Source of the DNA: Oryzias latipes
Lineage: Eukaryota; Chordata; Actinopteri; Beloniformes; Adrianichthyidae
NCBI RefSeq assembly: GCF_002234675.1
Contig: NC_019864.2
Location: forward strand, 18,974,582 to 19,038,581
Direction of reading: 5' to 3'
DNA length: 64,000 nucleotides
Part shown: in pieces, positions 44,801 through 57,796 of the stretch
Position numbering within the stretch: the stretch's first letter is position 1
Layout of the letters: each line of letters starts with the position of its first letter
Program-made: the position numbers and the translations under genes
Notes under the pieces: generated by a model
Database searches by the model: none
Told to the model about the DNA's origin: nothing
What the model saw: the letters and a program-made list of their open reading frames with translations, nothing else

Positions 44801-47800
44801 AAAATATTTATAGCGCAACATCTTAATTCAATGTGGAAATTATCTGCACGGGTAAATTACAACATCATTTGTTCAACACTCGTACTGCTAAATTTCTTAG
44901 AGCAAAATGAAAAAAGAAAAATGACCTTCATATAAGAATCAGTTAATTTCCAATTTAGCTGCAATTTCCTATAGTTGTTGATTTTTTAATATAAATCTTC
45001 CTGTCTCTTGAGTTGATTTTTGTTAGTTTCACAAATGTAAGATAAATGACATGTTTGAGGCAAAGTGAATGCAGTACCAAAAGCAGGAGAGTGGACACAT
45101 TGATGAGATAACCTGACAGGTGATCTTCAATGTCCAGTGACTCGGGCTCTTGCTGTTGAAAAAACATTTGTTAGTTTCTTGAAACACAATCATAAATGCA
45201 AGTGTGCGTGTGTAACGAGCTTTAATAATGAGCACATGTGCACACACATGCTCTGTTAATGATATAGCAGGTGCATGTTTGCCATCTGAAAGGACAGAAA
45301 TCTCCTCCCCTTCTTCCTCTCCCTCCTGCCCTTTCTGTCTCCATCAGTAATCTGGGCTAATCTCAGGCAGGTAAGCTGCTTTGGACTCAACCACGCAGAG
45401 GTGGGGGGGTGAAGAGTGGAGCTGGTGGGGTTCATTTTGTTTCAAACTCAAACTCATACACACCAAATCCCTGCTTAAAAAATGAAAAAAAGACATTTTG
45501 CCTGTTTTATGGAAATTTGAAGAAATGAGGTGATACCTGAGAGGTCAGCATCTGGTCTGTTTCTTTATCTACACCTTCTCCAGCTTTACTCAGCTAAAAC
45601 ACAAGATGGGAAGCAGAACAATTACTCAAAGCCAAAAACAGAAGAAATAAAGCAAACATTACTTAAATACCTGTTTTTTAGATTTAGCTTTAATCTTTGC
45701 TTTTTTTTCCTGAAGAGCTTCTTCGTATTCAGGTCTCAGCTCATCCTTTAAAGCACACAAACACACAATCAGATCTGCTGTACGGTTGAAAGATATTTTT
45801 CATCTATTTACAATTAAACATATTTGGAGGTTATGGATTAAAAAAAAAGCAGAGTAATTTCTAATACAGAGTGTTAAAATAGTAAGAAAAGACCAAAAGT
45901 TTGCCTTATGTCATTTTTAAGTTTTCTTTAAGCCTTAACAGAGGAGTTCCCACCTGGACCCGCTCCTTTATGCAGCAGAAAAAAAATCCATGTAAGCCAG
46001 AGGAGGACGAAGAGAGAACAGAGAAGTAACTGCATTAGGACTGCTTCTGATCCAGGTATGTTTTTACAAAACCCGTTATGGATTTGTGTTAATATATCCT
46101 TATTCTTAAATTAATAAAACAATAAAAACTTATGTCCATAAAATTTGAAACCATTATTATAATCTTCAATTAAGATTAACCATTACATATAATAATTCTG
46201 GGAGGACATGAAAAATAAATAAAAGAATTTATAGCCAGTCAAAATAAATTCTTGTATCTATTTGAATACCTCCTCATCTTCCAGGCTCGTCAGGTCCCAG
46301 GTATGTTTCAGACACATCTGCCGCCTTTTCCAGTGCTCAAGAAAACAGGCAGCTGTCGGAAACAAGAAAATAACTTTAATTTGATCTATGTCAACAGTGC
46401 TATACATCTCCTTTGACTTAACACTAAAAAACTAAAAATGAAATGTTGATGTATGATAAAAACACAAGATTCTGATAATTTTGTCAAACTCAGCTGAATA
46501 ATTCAATGTGAAAATCACACAGCAGGTAAAATATTCCCTTTTTTTGCTAACTTTATAGTTGTGTTTTACACCATCATTAGTTGGGTTTTTTGTTTTTGTG
46601 TAATGATACTGCTGTACATTTATTTATTTTCTACAGATTTCAAAACATTTTGTTAAATCTCAGACACATTCCATGAAAAGGATGGTCTCTGGGACCTGAT
46701 TTCTCTATGAAAACAGTTAAATTAAGAAAGTTTGGTTAATATGATGAATTTGCAACAACAATCTTACGCCAAGAGGATTTTTTTTGTTATACTGTTTAAA
46801 TTTACAGAAAAATCATGACTTACAAAACAACATTTTGAAAAGTAATGTCTTATTTCCCTTCATAATTTTTTCTAATATGAATTATATTTATTCTAATAAA
46901 ACTGATCTGCAGTTAAATCCGGAGTGAAAAAAACATCTATGAGAAGCCATATGGGACTTTTTACATCAACTGCGTGTGTATTTAAATGACTGCTTTTAAT
47001 AGATGATGTAATGATCAGACTTCCACCAGATGGAGAACATAAGTAGGAGATGTCTTATCACACCCGTCTGACAAAACAACCGTTTTTTACAGAGCTGGAT
47101 TTGGTAACTTTGCAAAATAAAGCCACGTGTAAATCCTTACTGTCACTGCAAAACTGTACTCTTTGCAGCTTTGTAATCCAATAACACAGACTCGTAAACA
47201 TCTTTCCTCAGATGGTAAGAAGAGGTGTTTGAGTGAGCAGACTGCTAATAAGACTGAGATCTATTAATATAAGCAAAATTTACTTTCTTCATCTGCAGTT
47301 TTGATTAGAATTTGAACACAAACACAATTCATGGCTTTTTGTACAGACATAATTAGAGAACAAAAGGTGTTAAATCTTCTATTTTACAACATCGCCCCAG
47401 GAATTAAAGTGATAAAACATGTAACACTTTTAATTCAATTTTTGTTTAAGATTTATTATTAAATAATAATAATAAATAATTAAGTGAGCTGTTGTATTTC
47501 AAACTGCTGCTATCTTATATGTGCATTCACTGAGATATTTGGTCCTTGCTGCAACCTTTTCAGATGAATGCATCGAAGTGTATAGTTACCCCACAGGGAC
47601 ATGAAAATGGCAAACAGGACAGTAGCTCCATTGTCAAACAGGTACGAAGCTCGGGCCAGTGAACACACTGTACTTAGATGCCAGTAGTCACACACTGCGT
47701 CACACAGCGGGCACATCGTGATGTTTAGGTTATGATTGCATGTCTCCTGACTGAAAAACAGTGATAAAAACTATGCACAAAAAGTTCTTACAATAATAAA

Positions 47801-50719
47801 TTCAAATAATTTCAAAATGTGAACAGTGTCTACCTTGGCACATTGGTGTCCACAGTGAATATGCCATACAGGAAGACAATGATGCCCAGCACAGAGGGAG
47901 GAATAAGGAGCTGAGTGTAAACACCCAACCAGGCAAAATACAACCCAATCTGCTCTCCAAAATACTTCCTGCAAACACAGAAAAAGGCTTCATACTTTTA
48001 CCGCAGAAATGTAGGAACAATGGCCTGTTCTAACTGTTATGTACCTGATCAAGTCAACAGGCTGATATTTGTACATGACTCCATAGTTGGCCCATTCTTC
48101 ATGAAGAATCTGAGAAACAGAACCAATACATGTTTTAAAGGGCTAACATTCAAAGTATAACACATAACTGATAGGTTTTTCACCTTAATATATTCAGGTA
48201 ATGATTAAATAAGGACGTCCCATATGGAAAGAGATAATCTATGAAAAAGTTTGCACACTGCCAACTGAGTCTATTTATGAGTACATTTATAAGCTAATAA
48301 AGATAAACAGAGGATTGTTTTATGTTAACTCATGGTTTCTACAGTCAGTCTTTGTGCTAAAACCCCCAATGATGCCATATATTCAAATAAGAATAAGGGG
48401 TCAATGGTAAACACCCTACTGAAGTACATAAAACATGTAACAACAGTACATTATGACCTTCATTACAATTCAAATTTTGCTCAACTTAAGAATAAATTCT
48501 AAAAAACATTATATTACCATCCAAGTTTGCTCATATGGGGAAAAACTGAAGCACACGCAACATATAAATAAATGTTTTTGAAAGCATTTCCACAAAGAAT
48601 CCTCATTGTGAGTCCAGGGCACTCACCTGTCTGTCATTACGCTGCTCTTTTCCTCCTCTCCTTGTGAACGAGCCCTAAAAACATTCAACACATGCAAACA
48701 CACACAAACACAATCTTGACTTATCTTATTCACAAGGACAATTATTGATACATCCATTTGTGTCTGGGTATAACAAGGCTTGTTTGAAGGGCAACAAATA
48801 ATTCAATTAAAAAAAAAAACATTGCAAAAAGATGACTAGATTTCATCCATTTCAATATATATCCATGCATTTATATTGGCTATCATCAATGTCAGGACAC
48901 ATTTATTTTTTTAAAACTGCTATAACACCGCTGGTGGTGCGAGTCGGCCAGAACTTACATCATGCAGAGGGTAGGCAGAGTCGTAAACACCTCGAGCCAG
49001 CAATGAGTTGATGCCTCATGATTCAAAAAAGGGGAGTGTGACCCAGTTAGTTTGTGGCCATTGACAGTACATGAGCATGAGTATAGCATAAAACAGAACA
49101 TTTTCAGATAAAATTATTCATGTAAATACAAGTTAACCTCACCAGTAGTTTGGCAAGTGTTTGTGCATGTACTGCGTGAAATAATCTCAGCAACCTATAA
49201 GCAAACAAGCCACAAAATGAATAGTAAACATGAACCTCTCTCTATATAAAATTCTACTGTAACAGAAGAAAATGTAAAGATGTTTTCTGTGGACTTACTA
49301 TTCTGCTCCGTGTTGCATTGTCAAAAAGGGTTGCTGTTGACTTGATGTCATACCTGCAGAAAAGTACATGGAAGAGACTAAGTTTAAGCTATTAATCAAC
49401 TAATTATCATTATAATATTATATAATATTATATTATATTGTATTTTTCTGCATCATAACAGCAACATTTGACAGGTTTAGAGATAAAAAAGGAAACAAAT
49501 ATAAAATTCAGGGTAAAGTCCGTGCTAAACTGAGACCTATCTATGAATTTCTAGTGAAGACTGTTAGGTACAAGAACAATTCTGACATAAAATTAATCAG
49601 GTCATTTTTAAAGAAGAATAATTTAAAAGGTAACATGTTTTAGATTTACATGAAGTGAAATGCATAAAAGTTACCTTAATGTGAAGGATCTTTTCCATTC
49701 AGACCATATATGAAATCATGATTTATATAACAACACCCAAAAACACTATGACTAACTAGCTGTTTGTGAGTGCAATCAAGAGGGTGTGTTTTTCTGCCGT
49801 TTAATGTTGTATTCTTGTGAAATACACTTACAGGTGGAGTTTATCTCTGATGAATGGGTGTTTCAGGGTTTTGAAGTAGACTCTAGACTGGGAGTCTTTG
49901 TGGATGTCAGTGTCAGGGACGTCAGGTTGAAAGGGGCTGTTCAGCTTGGTGACAACAGAATCCCACATTCCAGCAACGCCAGACCTCTTCCGCAATTCGC
50001 ATTTCTGCTCAAAAGTAAAGTGGATGAAAGAAAAAAATGAAAGAAAACAAAAAGTAGCGATCATAGCTGATTCACTTTTCTTCACAAAAAACACACAGAT
50101 GTCCATGAGAACTCCAAATGTTTATTCAAAAAAGTAAAATAAAGTAAAAAGTAAGTGACAACAGGATGTTCAATTGTACCTTTTTTACAGCAACTTTGAT
50201 CTTCTGCAGCTCTGCTTCTCGACTGAGTATTGGCCAGGGGATGTGCAACCGAATGAACCCAATACCTTTAGACCTCTGCTCATAAATGCAAACAAATCAA
50301 TGCACATGATAATTGAAAAAAAAACCACTCAAATACCTATCTCTAAGAGTATACGATAGAAATATTTATCCAGAGTTATCCATGTCAGCACATCTGATAT
50401 CCACTGACTGAACATAAAATAATACCTTTGATAATACACAAGCATTTAAGACATACTAGCTTATCCATAATCAGTGATACATAATCAGTGTCTACTTTGC
50501 TAATATTTTATGAAATCTTTATAAAAATGACTTCCACGTTACCCCTAAAAGAAAAAGAAAAATCCTACAAGTTATTGATGATATCATTTTAAATACCAAT
50601 AAATGCAAATTTTCTCAAAATTTTAAAATGTCATCAAATATAAATAAAATAAAAAGCAAAATATTAAAACATGCTCAAATTCCAAACAGTGAATGACGTG
50701 CAGGTATGGGTGAGTGTGT

Positions 50720-50750
<31 letters not shown>

Positions 50751-52605
50751 TGCAGTGGTGTTCACCATCATCAGGGGAATTGGAATTTTCAAAAAAGGAA
50801 AAGAAGAGCTTCAATTTGTGCAATACAAGCCAATATCCTGCAAACCAGTTATCGTCAGCAAAAGACAAACAAAAAAAAAATCACATTGAATAATATGTTT
50901 TACATGTTTCACCTCAAAAAAATGGTTACTACAATAAAATTAATGTCCGCTTTGTGAAAAAAAAGGTATATACAAATATTACATATCGATGTATTTATGA
51001 AATGTCATGCAAAGTACAGCTTATATATTGTACCCCAGTTTTTTTTTCACCGTGCTTACTTGTTAACATGCCGACACTTCTGTGACTGTTTAATGCCAAG
51101 AAAGTGCCAAACAAAATGTCATGTGTTGCCCCAAAAAGTTTTTTTTTTTTTTTAAATGATGATAATGGTAATGACAAATCTTTTTATAACTTGGCGTTTT
51201 GTTCTATGGAGCCCGTGTCCTGACATGGATAAAATAAAATATATCTTGTTCCCACAAATTAATATCTCGTTCCCACTAAATAATTAAGTTGTGCGAACCA
51301 AATAATTATTTATGTCATAAGTCATTCATAAACACGGATTGCAGCTTCGCCTACTGGACTTAGCTTTTAGCTTCATAAACCAAACACGGATGTGAACAAT
51401 AGTTGGATTCACAGCACATACCTTCATATTTCTGTCTGTGTGTGTCTCATTATTTTGCACGGAAGACACAGATGATGTTTAGAGATCAGATTTATTTATT
51501 TCAAAAAGCACAAAAGCATCGGTAATCACGTTGTCATGTCTGGGTTCATTTACATCGCTCTCCGTTCATCCTGCTGCAAAAGCCACTTTCGGCCGCTACG
51601 TCCGTGTCTCTGTGACCCACATTCATTCAAGAAGGGGAAAATAAAAACAAGAATGATCGATCTATAATTGTCTCAATGAAAATCAGAAAAATATAAGATT
51701 TTGGATGCCCAGGCTTCCTGCTTCACCTCCTGGACATAGCTCCTAGCTCCGCCGCAGATCTTTTATGCTTGTCATGCCGGCATTCAGGCAGCTGGCTGGC
51801 CGTCTACCGGCCAGCCAGCTGCGGTATGGGATATTGTAGTTTAGGGTCGAACAGGAATAATAATATTCAGGACTTGTCTTTTATTAACATACTCGTTAGC
51901 AGTCACTTTACATCCGAAGGCTAGTAGGCTACAAGCTACGTAACCTATCATTTGTCCTATTGTCTATGAATGCATCACAGTGACAGGGCCACAGTGATTG
52001 GTCGAGATGCATTATGGGATATGTGTGATGCATGATGGGATACGTAGCATGTAGCCTTTGGATGTTAATAAATGGACAATAATAAATAGATCATTCTTGT
52101 TTTTATCTTGATGACGTGACGTATTTTCATGTCGTGAATGACAAGTTAACGATGGGCTAGGTAGCATGTAGCCTACTAGCCTTTGGATGTACAGCGACTG
52201 CTAACGAGTATGCTAATAAAAGACAAGTCCTGAATATTATTATTCCTATATTCCTATAATATCCCATACCGCAGCTGGCTGGCCGGTAGAGGGTCAGCCA
52301 GCTGCCCGAATACCGGCATGACAAGCAACGCAGCTCTGTGGCGGAGCTAGGAGCTATGTCCGGTGAATCGCTGCAGTATGGCAAAGCACAAAGCTTGGGG
52401 ATCCTAAATCTTATGATATATTTCTTATATTCATTGGGACAATAATAAATTGATTATTCTTGTTTTTCTTTTTCCTTTCTTGAACGAGTGTGGGTCACAG
52501 AGACAGGGAAGTTACCGCTGGATGCGGCTTTTGCGGCCGAACGGAGACCATATCCGTGTTTATGAATGACTTATGATGTGAATAATTATTGCGTTCGCAT
52601 TAATT

Positions 52606-52641
<36 letters not shown>

Positions 52642-55557
52642 GTCCTGTCCAACAGCTAGGCAGGCAGATGAGAGGTGTGACTGAACAAACCCCTTTTGTA
52701 ATTGAGGCCAAACTTTATTCATTTCAACCATGATTGAAAATCTTTGGTGTTGGACCGGACGGAAAAGGAAAGAAGGGAAGAAGAGGGAGGGATGTCAGAG
52801 GGGGGGGGGGTGATAGTGAGAGGGGGGGATAAGACCATGAAGCAGCATAGAGCAGACAGGTTTACTGGTTGTTTATCGTTTCGGTACAGTTCAAATGTAG
52901 TACAAAAAGGGCGGGCCTGTTCACACACACTCAAATATTATCAACACACCTGCTAGCTGCAAAAAATGTTCACATGTCAACATGTACACAAAACAGATAG
53001 TGTTCACGAACGCATACCTATGCCTTTAAACCAACTAGTGTGAAATCTTTCATTCATTCAATCATGCAAACTATAAGTGCAAAGGTGAGCTAACACCTGT
53101 GCTCAGGTGAGTGTTTATGTTCTTCTAAAATGGATGGTGGAATGTGAAAAGAAGTAGGAGGAGGCCACCCAGGCCAGGGCCAGCAGGACCGCCGCGAGGC
53201 CCCCAGAGCCAGAGAGCAGGTAAGCGCGGAGGGAAAGAGAGCACCGCCCCAGCCCAGCCAGGAAAGCAGCCCCCCCGCCGCGCCGGAAGAGCCCAACGCA
53301 GGGCCCCACCGGAGAAGGACGCCCACAGCCCCAGACGAGCACCCCACCACCACCCAGGAGTTCCGGGCATCCCCCGCCCCAACCCCAGGTACGAGCCAGG
53401 ACCCCCCAAGGGAGACCCGCTCCGCACTCCAGGCAGCCACCCACCCGGCCCACGGTTGGTCCAGGGAGGAGCAAGGCAGGGGCCCATTAATTAATTATTT
53501 CGAGGGAGCGAAATAGTATTTCATGGGAACGGAATACTATTTCATGGGAACAAAATATAATTTGTGGGAACGAGATGTATTTTATTTTTCCCATGTCAGG
53601 ACACGGGCTCCGTATTATTCACTAACGAGTGGAATTTTAAATTCCAAAGCACCTGTGGAAAAAACTAGCGCCCCAAAAACTCTGACTGCTTTAATGCACA
53701 AAGTAATTACATAGACTGATATACTTTGTCATTTATCTGTATATGCAGAATAAATAATTAAGACCAATTCGAAACAAAAAGCATGCACTCTCACCTCTTT
53801 ATCTCGCTCAATCTGTAGTCCAGCCTCCAGCAATCCCGCTTCAAATTCCTGCCTCATCAAAGCCTTTTCCTCCTCGGACAGCTTTGATTCTTCTGGCTCT
53901 CCTGCAGCTGCCCCCACCTCTCCAAGCTCTGGTTCTGCTTCCAGTCGACTTGGTATTGTAATTGGCACACTCCCATTGGAAGTAATGGAAAGCCTTGATT
54001 TAGAGGCAGACTTTTTTTTGTATTTGTAGCATAGAATATAGTCCACTTTTCTCTTGCCATCAGCGAAAAAAAGGCCAGGTCCTAAATCGATGCCAGACTC
54101 CTGCCAAACAAACACATGCAGCTGTTTGTTTTCAAATCAAAGTTGTACCAACAATTTCAGGAGCAACATTATCCATCAAAAAGCTAAGTGCATTATAAAG
54201 ACACCAAGATTCTGTCATAGAAGGGGAAAAAAGTGATTGGAATGGAATGATTGATTGATGCCGCAGGATGAATAACTGGAATGTTTCCGAAACTATAGAT
54301 CTTCTCAAGTTTTAGTTCTGGGTGCTGGTAGATTTATCTTCTTATTAACCACAAAGATTTTTTATAATACGGATTACTTCAGATGATTGTTGATCATGTC
54401 TTTCCTCATGTTCTGGTAGCTCTAGTACTTTCAGCAAGACACAAAAATGTAAAGCTTTTTTTTGCCACATTCTTGTTATTAAATGTTTAATGCAATAAAA
54501 AAAAATCAGAAACATAATTTTACAATTTTACATTTCACTCGAGTCAGTCATTACAAAAATTGCAACTTTTATCAACAGTATTTAGGTAATGCTTTCTCTT
54601 ATTCACAGTCTTAAAAATGTAAAGCTTTTTCATATAAAAACACTAAAAAATCGGATTGTAGAATTAAAAAAAACAAATTATGAAGGGTTAAGAATAAGAT
54701 ATAAAGGATATCCTTTTTTTGGGGGGGTGGGGGTTAAAAAGGTTCTGACTCATTCTTCTTTGCAAAAATGCTTATTTTACCTTCTTTTTCTATTAAACTC
54801 TTAATTTTTCTCTTTTGTAAGAGTTTGCAGATTTGTTTTTGTGCATGAACTCATTGTTCTTCAGCATGATACATTTTCAAATGAGTATTACCGGTAGTTC
54901 TCGTACACTTTATTCACATTTAGCTTCATTATTCCAGGAGACTTTATTTGGGATGCCAGTTTGAAAAACCAAGCATCCCAAACCAACAGGCAACACCCTG
55001 TCTCTTTAAATCTAGCCTTTTATTGACAAAATTGTTTTCTTCTGGTAAACCATTCAAACATACCTTAATTGTTTGGCTTTAGTCCTGGCTTTCACTTATT
55101 GAATTTAGCTTTGTGAGGCCTGTCTGGTCTTAAATATAATTTTTTAAACACAAACAGTCTTAAAAGAAAGACAAACTTACTCTGTTCATGGCACAGAACC
55201 TTGACAGAAATGTATCAAATGCACCTCGACAAGGTGCTAAGACACCCTCTGACAAGGGGAATTGATGAAGGGACACAGAATGCATGATGCACCAAATAGT
55301 GATCAGTTATTATAGTTCTTATTTAAAACAGAAACATTAAAGTAAATCAATGGATAGAAACCAAGCTGAGGATGGAGGTGAAACACCACCACTGTTGATA
55401 GTAATGCAGATAAAAAAGGCAAACATACCGGGAGTGGAGGCTCATGGCTGTCAGATGGGCTGACAGGTCCTCCATTGACAGCATCAAGGCCAAACCCAGA
55501 TAGTGATCGGGCCAAGGAAACAAGCGTTGTTGAGTGAAAGGACGATGACTCACTCAT
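38807..55557 (-). CDS. ano2: anoctamin-2 calcium-activated chloride channel, 27 coding exons
   Basis: A plasma-membrane Ca2+-gated Cl- channel (TMEM16B); mammalian ANO2 acts in photoreceptors and olfactory neurons. Exons: 55557-55429, 54100-53795, 50275-50180, 50004-49832, 49353-49299, 49194-49143, 49014-48959, 48674-48627, 48109-48045, 47968-47834, 47750-47590, 46352-46270, 45965-45954, 45745-45671, 45593-45537, 45152-45078, 44202-44001, 43915-43804, 43715-43658, 43564-43464, 42949-42792, 42708-42556, 42372-42320, 41420-41242, 41039-40934, 40115-39569, 39456-38807. They join in one frame to 1298 aa (human about 1000). Ca2+ ligands are kept: [20 protein letters not shown]. Motifs include [17 protein letters not shown] and YKDYRDPPW. 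The tail, about 400 residues, is Glu/Lys-rich and then Pro/Ser-rich; it ends TTHV, a class I PDZ ligand as in ANO2. Linkage to vwf favours ano2 over ano1. Confidence 0.88.
45954..45965 (-). other. ano2: 12-nt in-frame microexon of ano2 (ERVQ)
   Basis: On the minus strand CATAAAG precedes GAGCGGGTCCAG, followed by GTGGGAAC. Both neighbouring exons are in phase 0, so inclusion adds exactly ERVQ. Its position, after the first transmembrane segment in the intracellular loop (…[17 protein letters not shown]…), matches the 4-residue alternative microexons EAVK in mammalian ANO1 and ER(S/A)Q in ANO2. Confidence 0.75.
50718..50750. repeat. (GT)n-(G)n low-complexity tract
   Basis: A GT run passes into a run of about 18 G residues, within ano2 intron 2. 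Confidence 0.9.
51208..53611. mobile_element. 2.4 kb foldback DNA element
   Basis: The ends are inverted repeats of about 75 bases starting GGAGCCCGTGTCCTGACATG, each carrying repeated CGTTCCCA-type units. Inside, long inverted arms pair about 51290-51870 with 52200-52600, for example CAGCTGGCTGGCC and TGCCGGCATTCAGGCAGCTG against their complements, around a centre near 52050. A GC-rich block (about 53150-53480) and a repeat shared with 32935-33085 occupy the right side. No transposase is seen, so it is non-autonomous. It lies in ano2 intron 2. Confidence 0.75.
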
Positions 55558-55594
55558 AGCTGCAATGAAGGATATACACTCTTTTCCGTTTCAT
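55550..55594 (-). promoter_or_regulatory. uORF overlapping the ano2 start codon
   Basis: An upstream ATG with purine at -3 (GGGATGA) opens a 14-codon frame ([14 protein letters not shown]) whose stop overlaps the ano2 ATG in another frame. It lies wholly within the exon that starts after the acceptor TATTCTAACAG (about 55603). It could reduce or tune ano2 translation; this is inferred from layout only. Confidence 0.5.
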
Positions 55595-56689
55595 CCCTCT
55601 GTTAGAATATGAAAGACAAAAAAGGTCAGTCAGCACTGGCTTAATCATTAAAAGAATGATTAAAAAATAGTATCTTAAGTCAGACATCCAATGCTGTGGC
55701 TTCAGTTGCAAGCTTTAAAATTTCTATTGTATTAGTTCATTCATTCATTTTCTAAACCCGTTTTGTCTCTTTCTGGGTCATTGGGCTGCCGGACCCCGTC
55801 CCCCATGAACATGCCAATGGTGTTCTGTTACAGATCTAACCACTGCCCCATTGTATTAGCCTTATTGTTTTAAATTTACTACACAAGTTAAACTAGAAAA
55901 TTATCATTACTAGGGAAGAAACCCTTTGTTTACATTATGATTTGCATTACTTTTGTTAGGTGTGATGCCATTTCTGTGAGAAAACAAATCATAGTAGATG
56001 TTTCAAGCTGACATATCCAGACAAAGCCAAAGTTAACCTGTCTTATTTCACCTTTTTTTTTTAAATCAAATAATGTTGGGCACACAAAAAGGTCAAACAA
56101 CGCAGTCTGCAATAACTCATTCATTTTTTCTTCAAATGTAAGGACAGAGATAGTTTATAGTTTAACACAAAATGTGTGTTTATATAGCTAACTTTAATTG
56201 TAGCTTTTATTAATAAGAAGAAATAATAAACTGATAAACTAATAAACTGTTTCACCCTCTGATCTGTTTACAGGACACAAGCTTTTCTGCTTTATTTAGC
56301 TAGACTAGAAAAGCCACCAAACATAAAGATAAACTGTGAGCTAAGCAGAGTGCTGACAATGCATGAAGCAACCCACAGTCAATTACAGACATGCACGACT
56401 GTCCATGATAACCCCAATTAACCAATTATTAGCAAGCACGTCAAGCAAGAACATGAAGAACATTGGCTTCTAAGGTTTAGCTCCCAACTCCCAGAGGCAT
56501 GTTGATGGTGCAACCAATGGCTCCTAACCTGCAGACTAGAGACCGTCATTTTGCAAAGTGTTGAGGTGCTGTGATACACACTGTAGCTTTTCAGCATTAA
56601 CTGCTTTTCAATTGATGAAAAGCAGTTGCCAAGCCTGTAAGAACAATAAATATACATTTGATTTTAGTTTAAAGAGCAATTTTTCTTTA

Positions 56690-57290
56690 CCCACATGGAC
56701 TTTGATAAGCATGCTGGTCACTTTAAAGTCCCCTCCATCTATATTTTTTTTTGTTGAAAAAAGGCGCTCCCAGTTGTCTTTTAGTTTTGATTATTCCGTT
56801 TTTCAGTCAAAATCAAAAAGTGTGTATTGTTTAAGACATATTTTCTGCAGAGGAGACGGACGTTCATCAAAAATTCACCTCTAAGTTGCGGGCAGAACTG
56901 TTGGCTCGGAAGTAAACCAGAGCTCATTTCCCATGATTCCCTTGTTTACAAGCTCTCCCACTAGCTTACAGTCTCTCACATCCTAAAGCTAAAATTACCG
57001 GTGCAACAAAATTAGTAAGCAACATCCGAGCTATCCAGCCAGATGCCAGCTCATACAAGGAAAACTGAGAAGTTAATAGATATATTTGCAGCAAGTAGAG
57101 GGATCAGAATAGAGCGGAGCAGGGAGATTGTGATTTCAGTTGCTGCGTCACAACTGAGAGTTTTTTTTAAAAGGTGTGTTTTCATCTGCTTGTGATTCAT
57201 CATGATTTGTATAAAAAATGCTCAGTAATGCAGTTTACATCTTAATTGTCTTTTCATCATGAGAAAAATGCTACAACAACATGTTTAAAA
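56690..57290 (-). repeat. dispersed repeat family R1, long copy 4
   Basis: It aligns by eye along about 550 bases with 59990-60560: ATTCACCTCTAAGTTG, CAAGCTCTCCCACTAG, GAGCTATCCAG, GCCAGATGCCAGCTCA, GGAGCAGGGAG and TTGTGATTCA. It ends in the complement of the GTTCTTGT-type block seen in the plus-strand copies. Confidence 0.65.
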
Positions 57291-57650
57291 TGGCAAAACG
57301 CTGGAATCTACACTGATGAAAGCATTCACACACAGCAGTGTGTGAATGTTTGTGTGCATGGATGAAAGGAACTTGTGACTGCAAAACATTTTGGACCTTA
57401 ATCCAGTGCAATATTGTACAAATTCAAATTCAGCCTTACAGAGCACTTTTCATGTTGCAGAACACCTCAAAGTGCTTTAAAACAAACAAATATGTATGAT
57501 AGTAAAGGTGAAAATCATAATAAAAGTTCTCTAACACACATACGCGGTATACAAAAACAAACGGGAAAACAGTCCATAAAAATCAGTGATAATAACAGAA
57601 TGTATATTAAAAGTAAACACTCGGCTGATATGAAGTTTTTTTTTAATTAA

Positions 57651-57796
57651 TCATAATCTATCAAGTTCAATAAAGTTCATAGTGTCTGTACTGTTAACTG
57701 ACTACTTAGTTTCTTCTGTTATCAGACACGGGTTTTTGTCAGGTATGTGAAAAAACACAACCCATGTCTGATAACAGAAGTCATAATCTATCAAGT
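57651..57796. repeat. hairpin bounded by a 16-base direct repeat
   Basis: TCATAATCTATCAAGT occurs exactly at 57651-57666 and 57781-57796. Between them, arms starting CTTCTGTTATCAGACA (57712 on) and its complement (ending 57780) form a stem with loop of about 25 bases. The right repeat begins at the base after the stem. Confidence 0.75.

Noticed and set aside
53090-53494. Overlapping Gly/Pro-rich frames of about 120 codons on both strands
   Set aside because: By-product of the GC-rich block inside the foldback element; no known domain.
38807-55557. Assignment as ano1
   Set aside because: Some segments resemble ANO1 strongly, but the TTHV end, the ER-Q type microexon and the tandem vwf neighbour fit ANO2 better.
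57712-57780. microRNA precursor
   Set aside because: The stem is adjacent to a direct repeat and looks like mobile or slippage debris; no known miRNA seed recognised.
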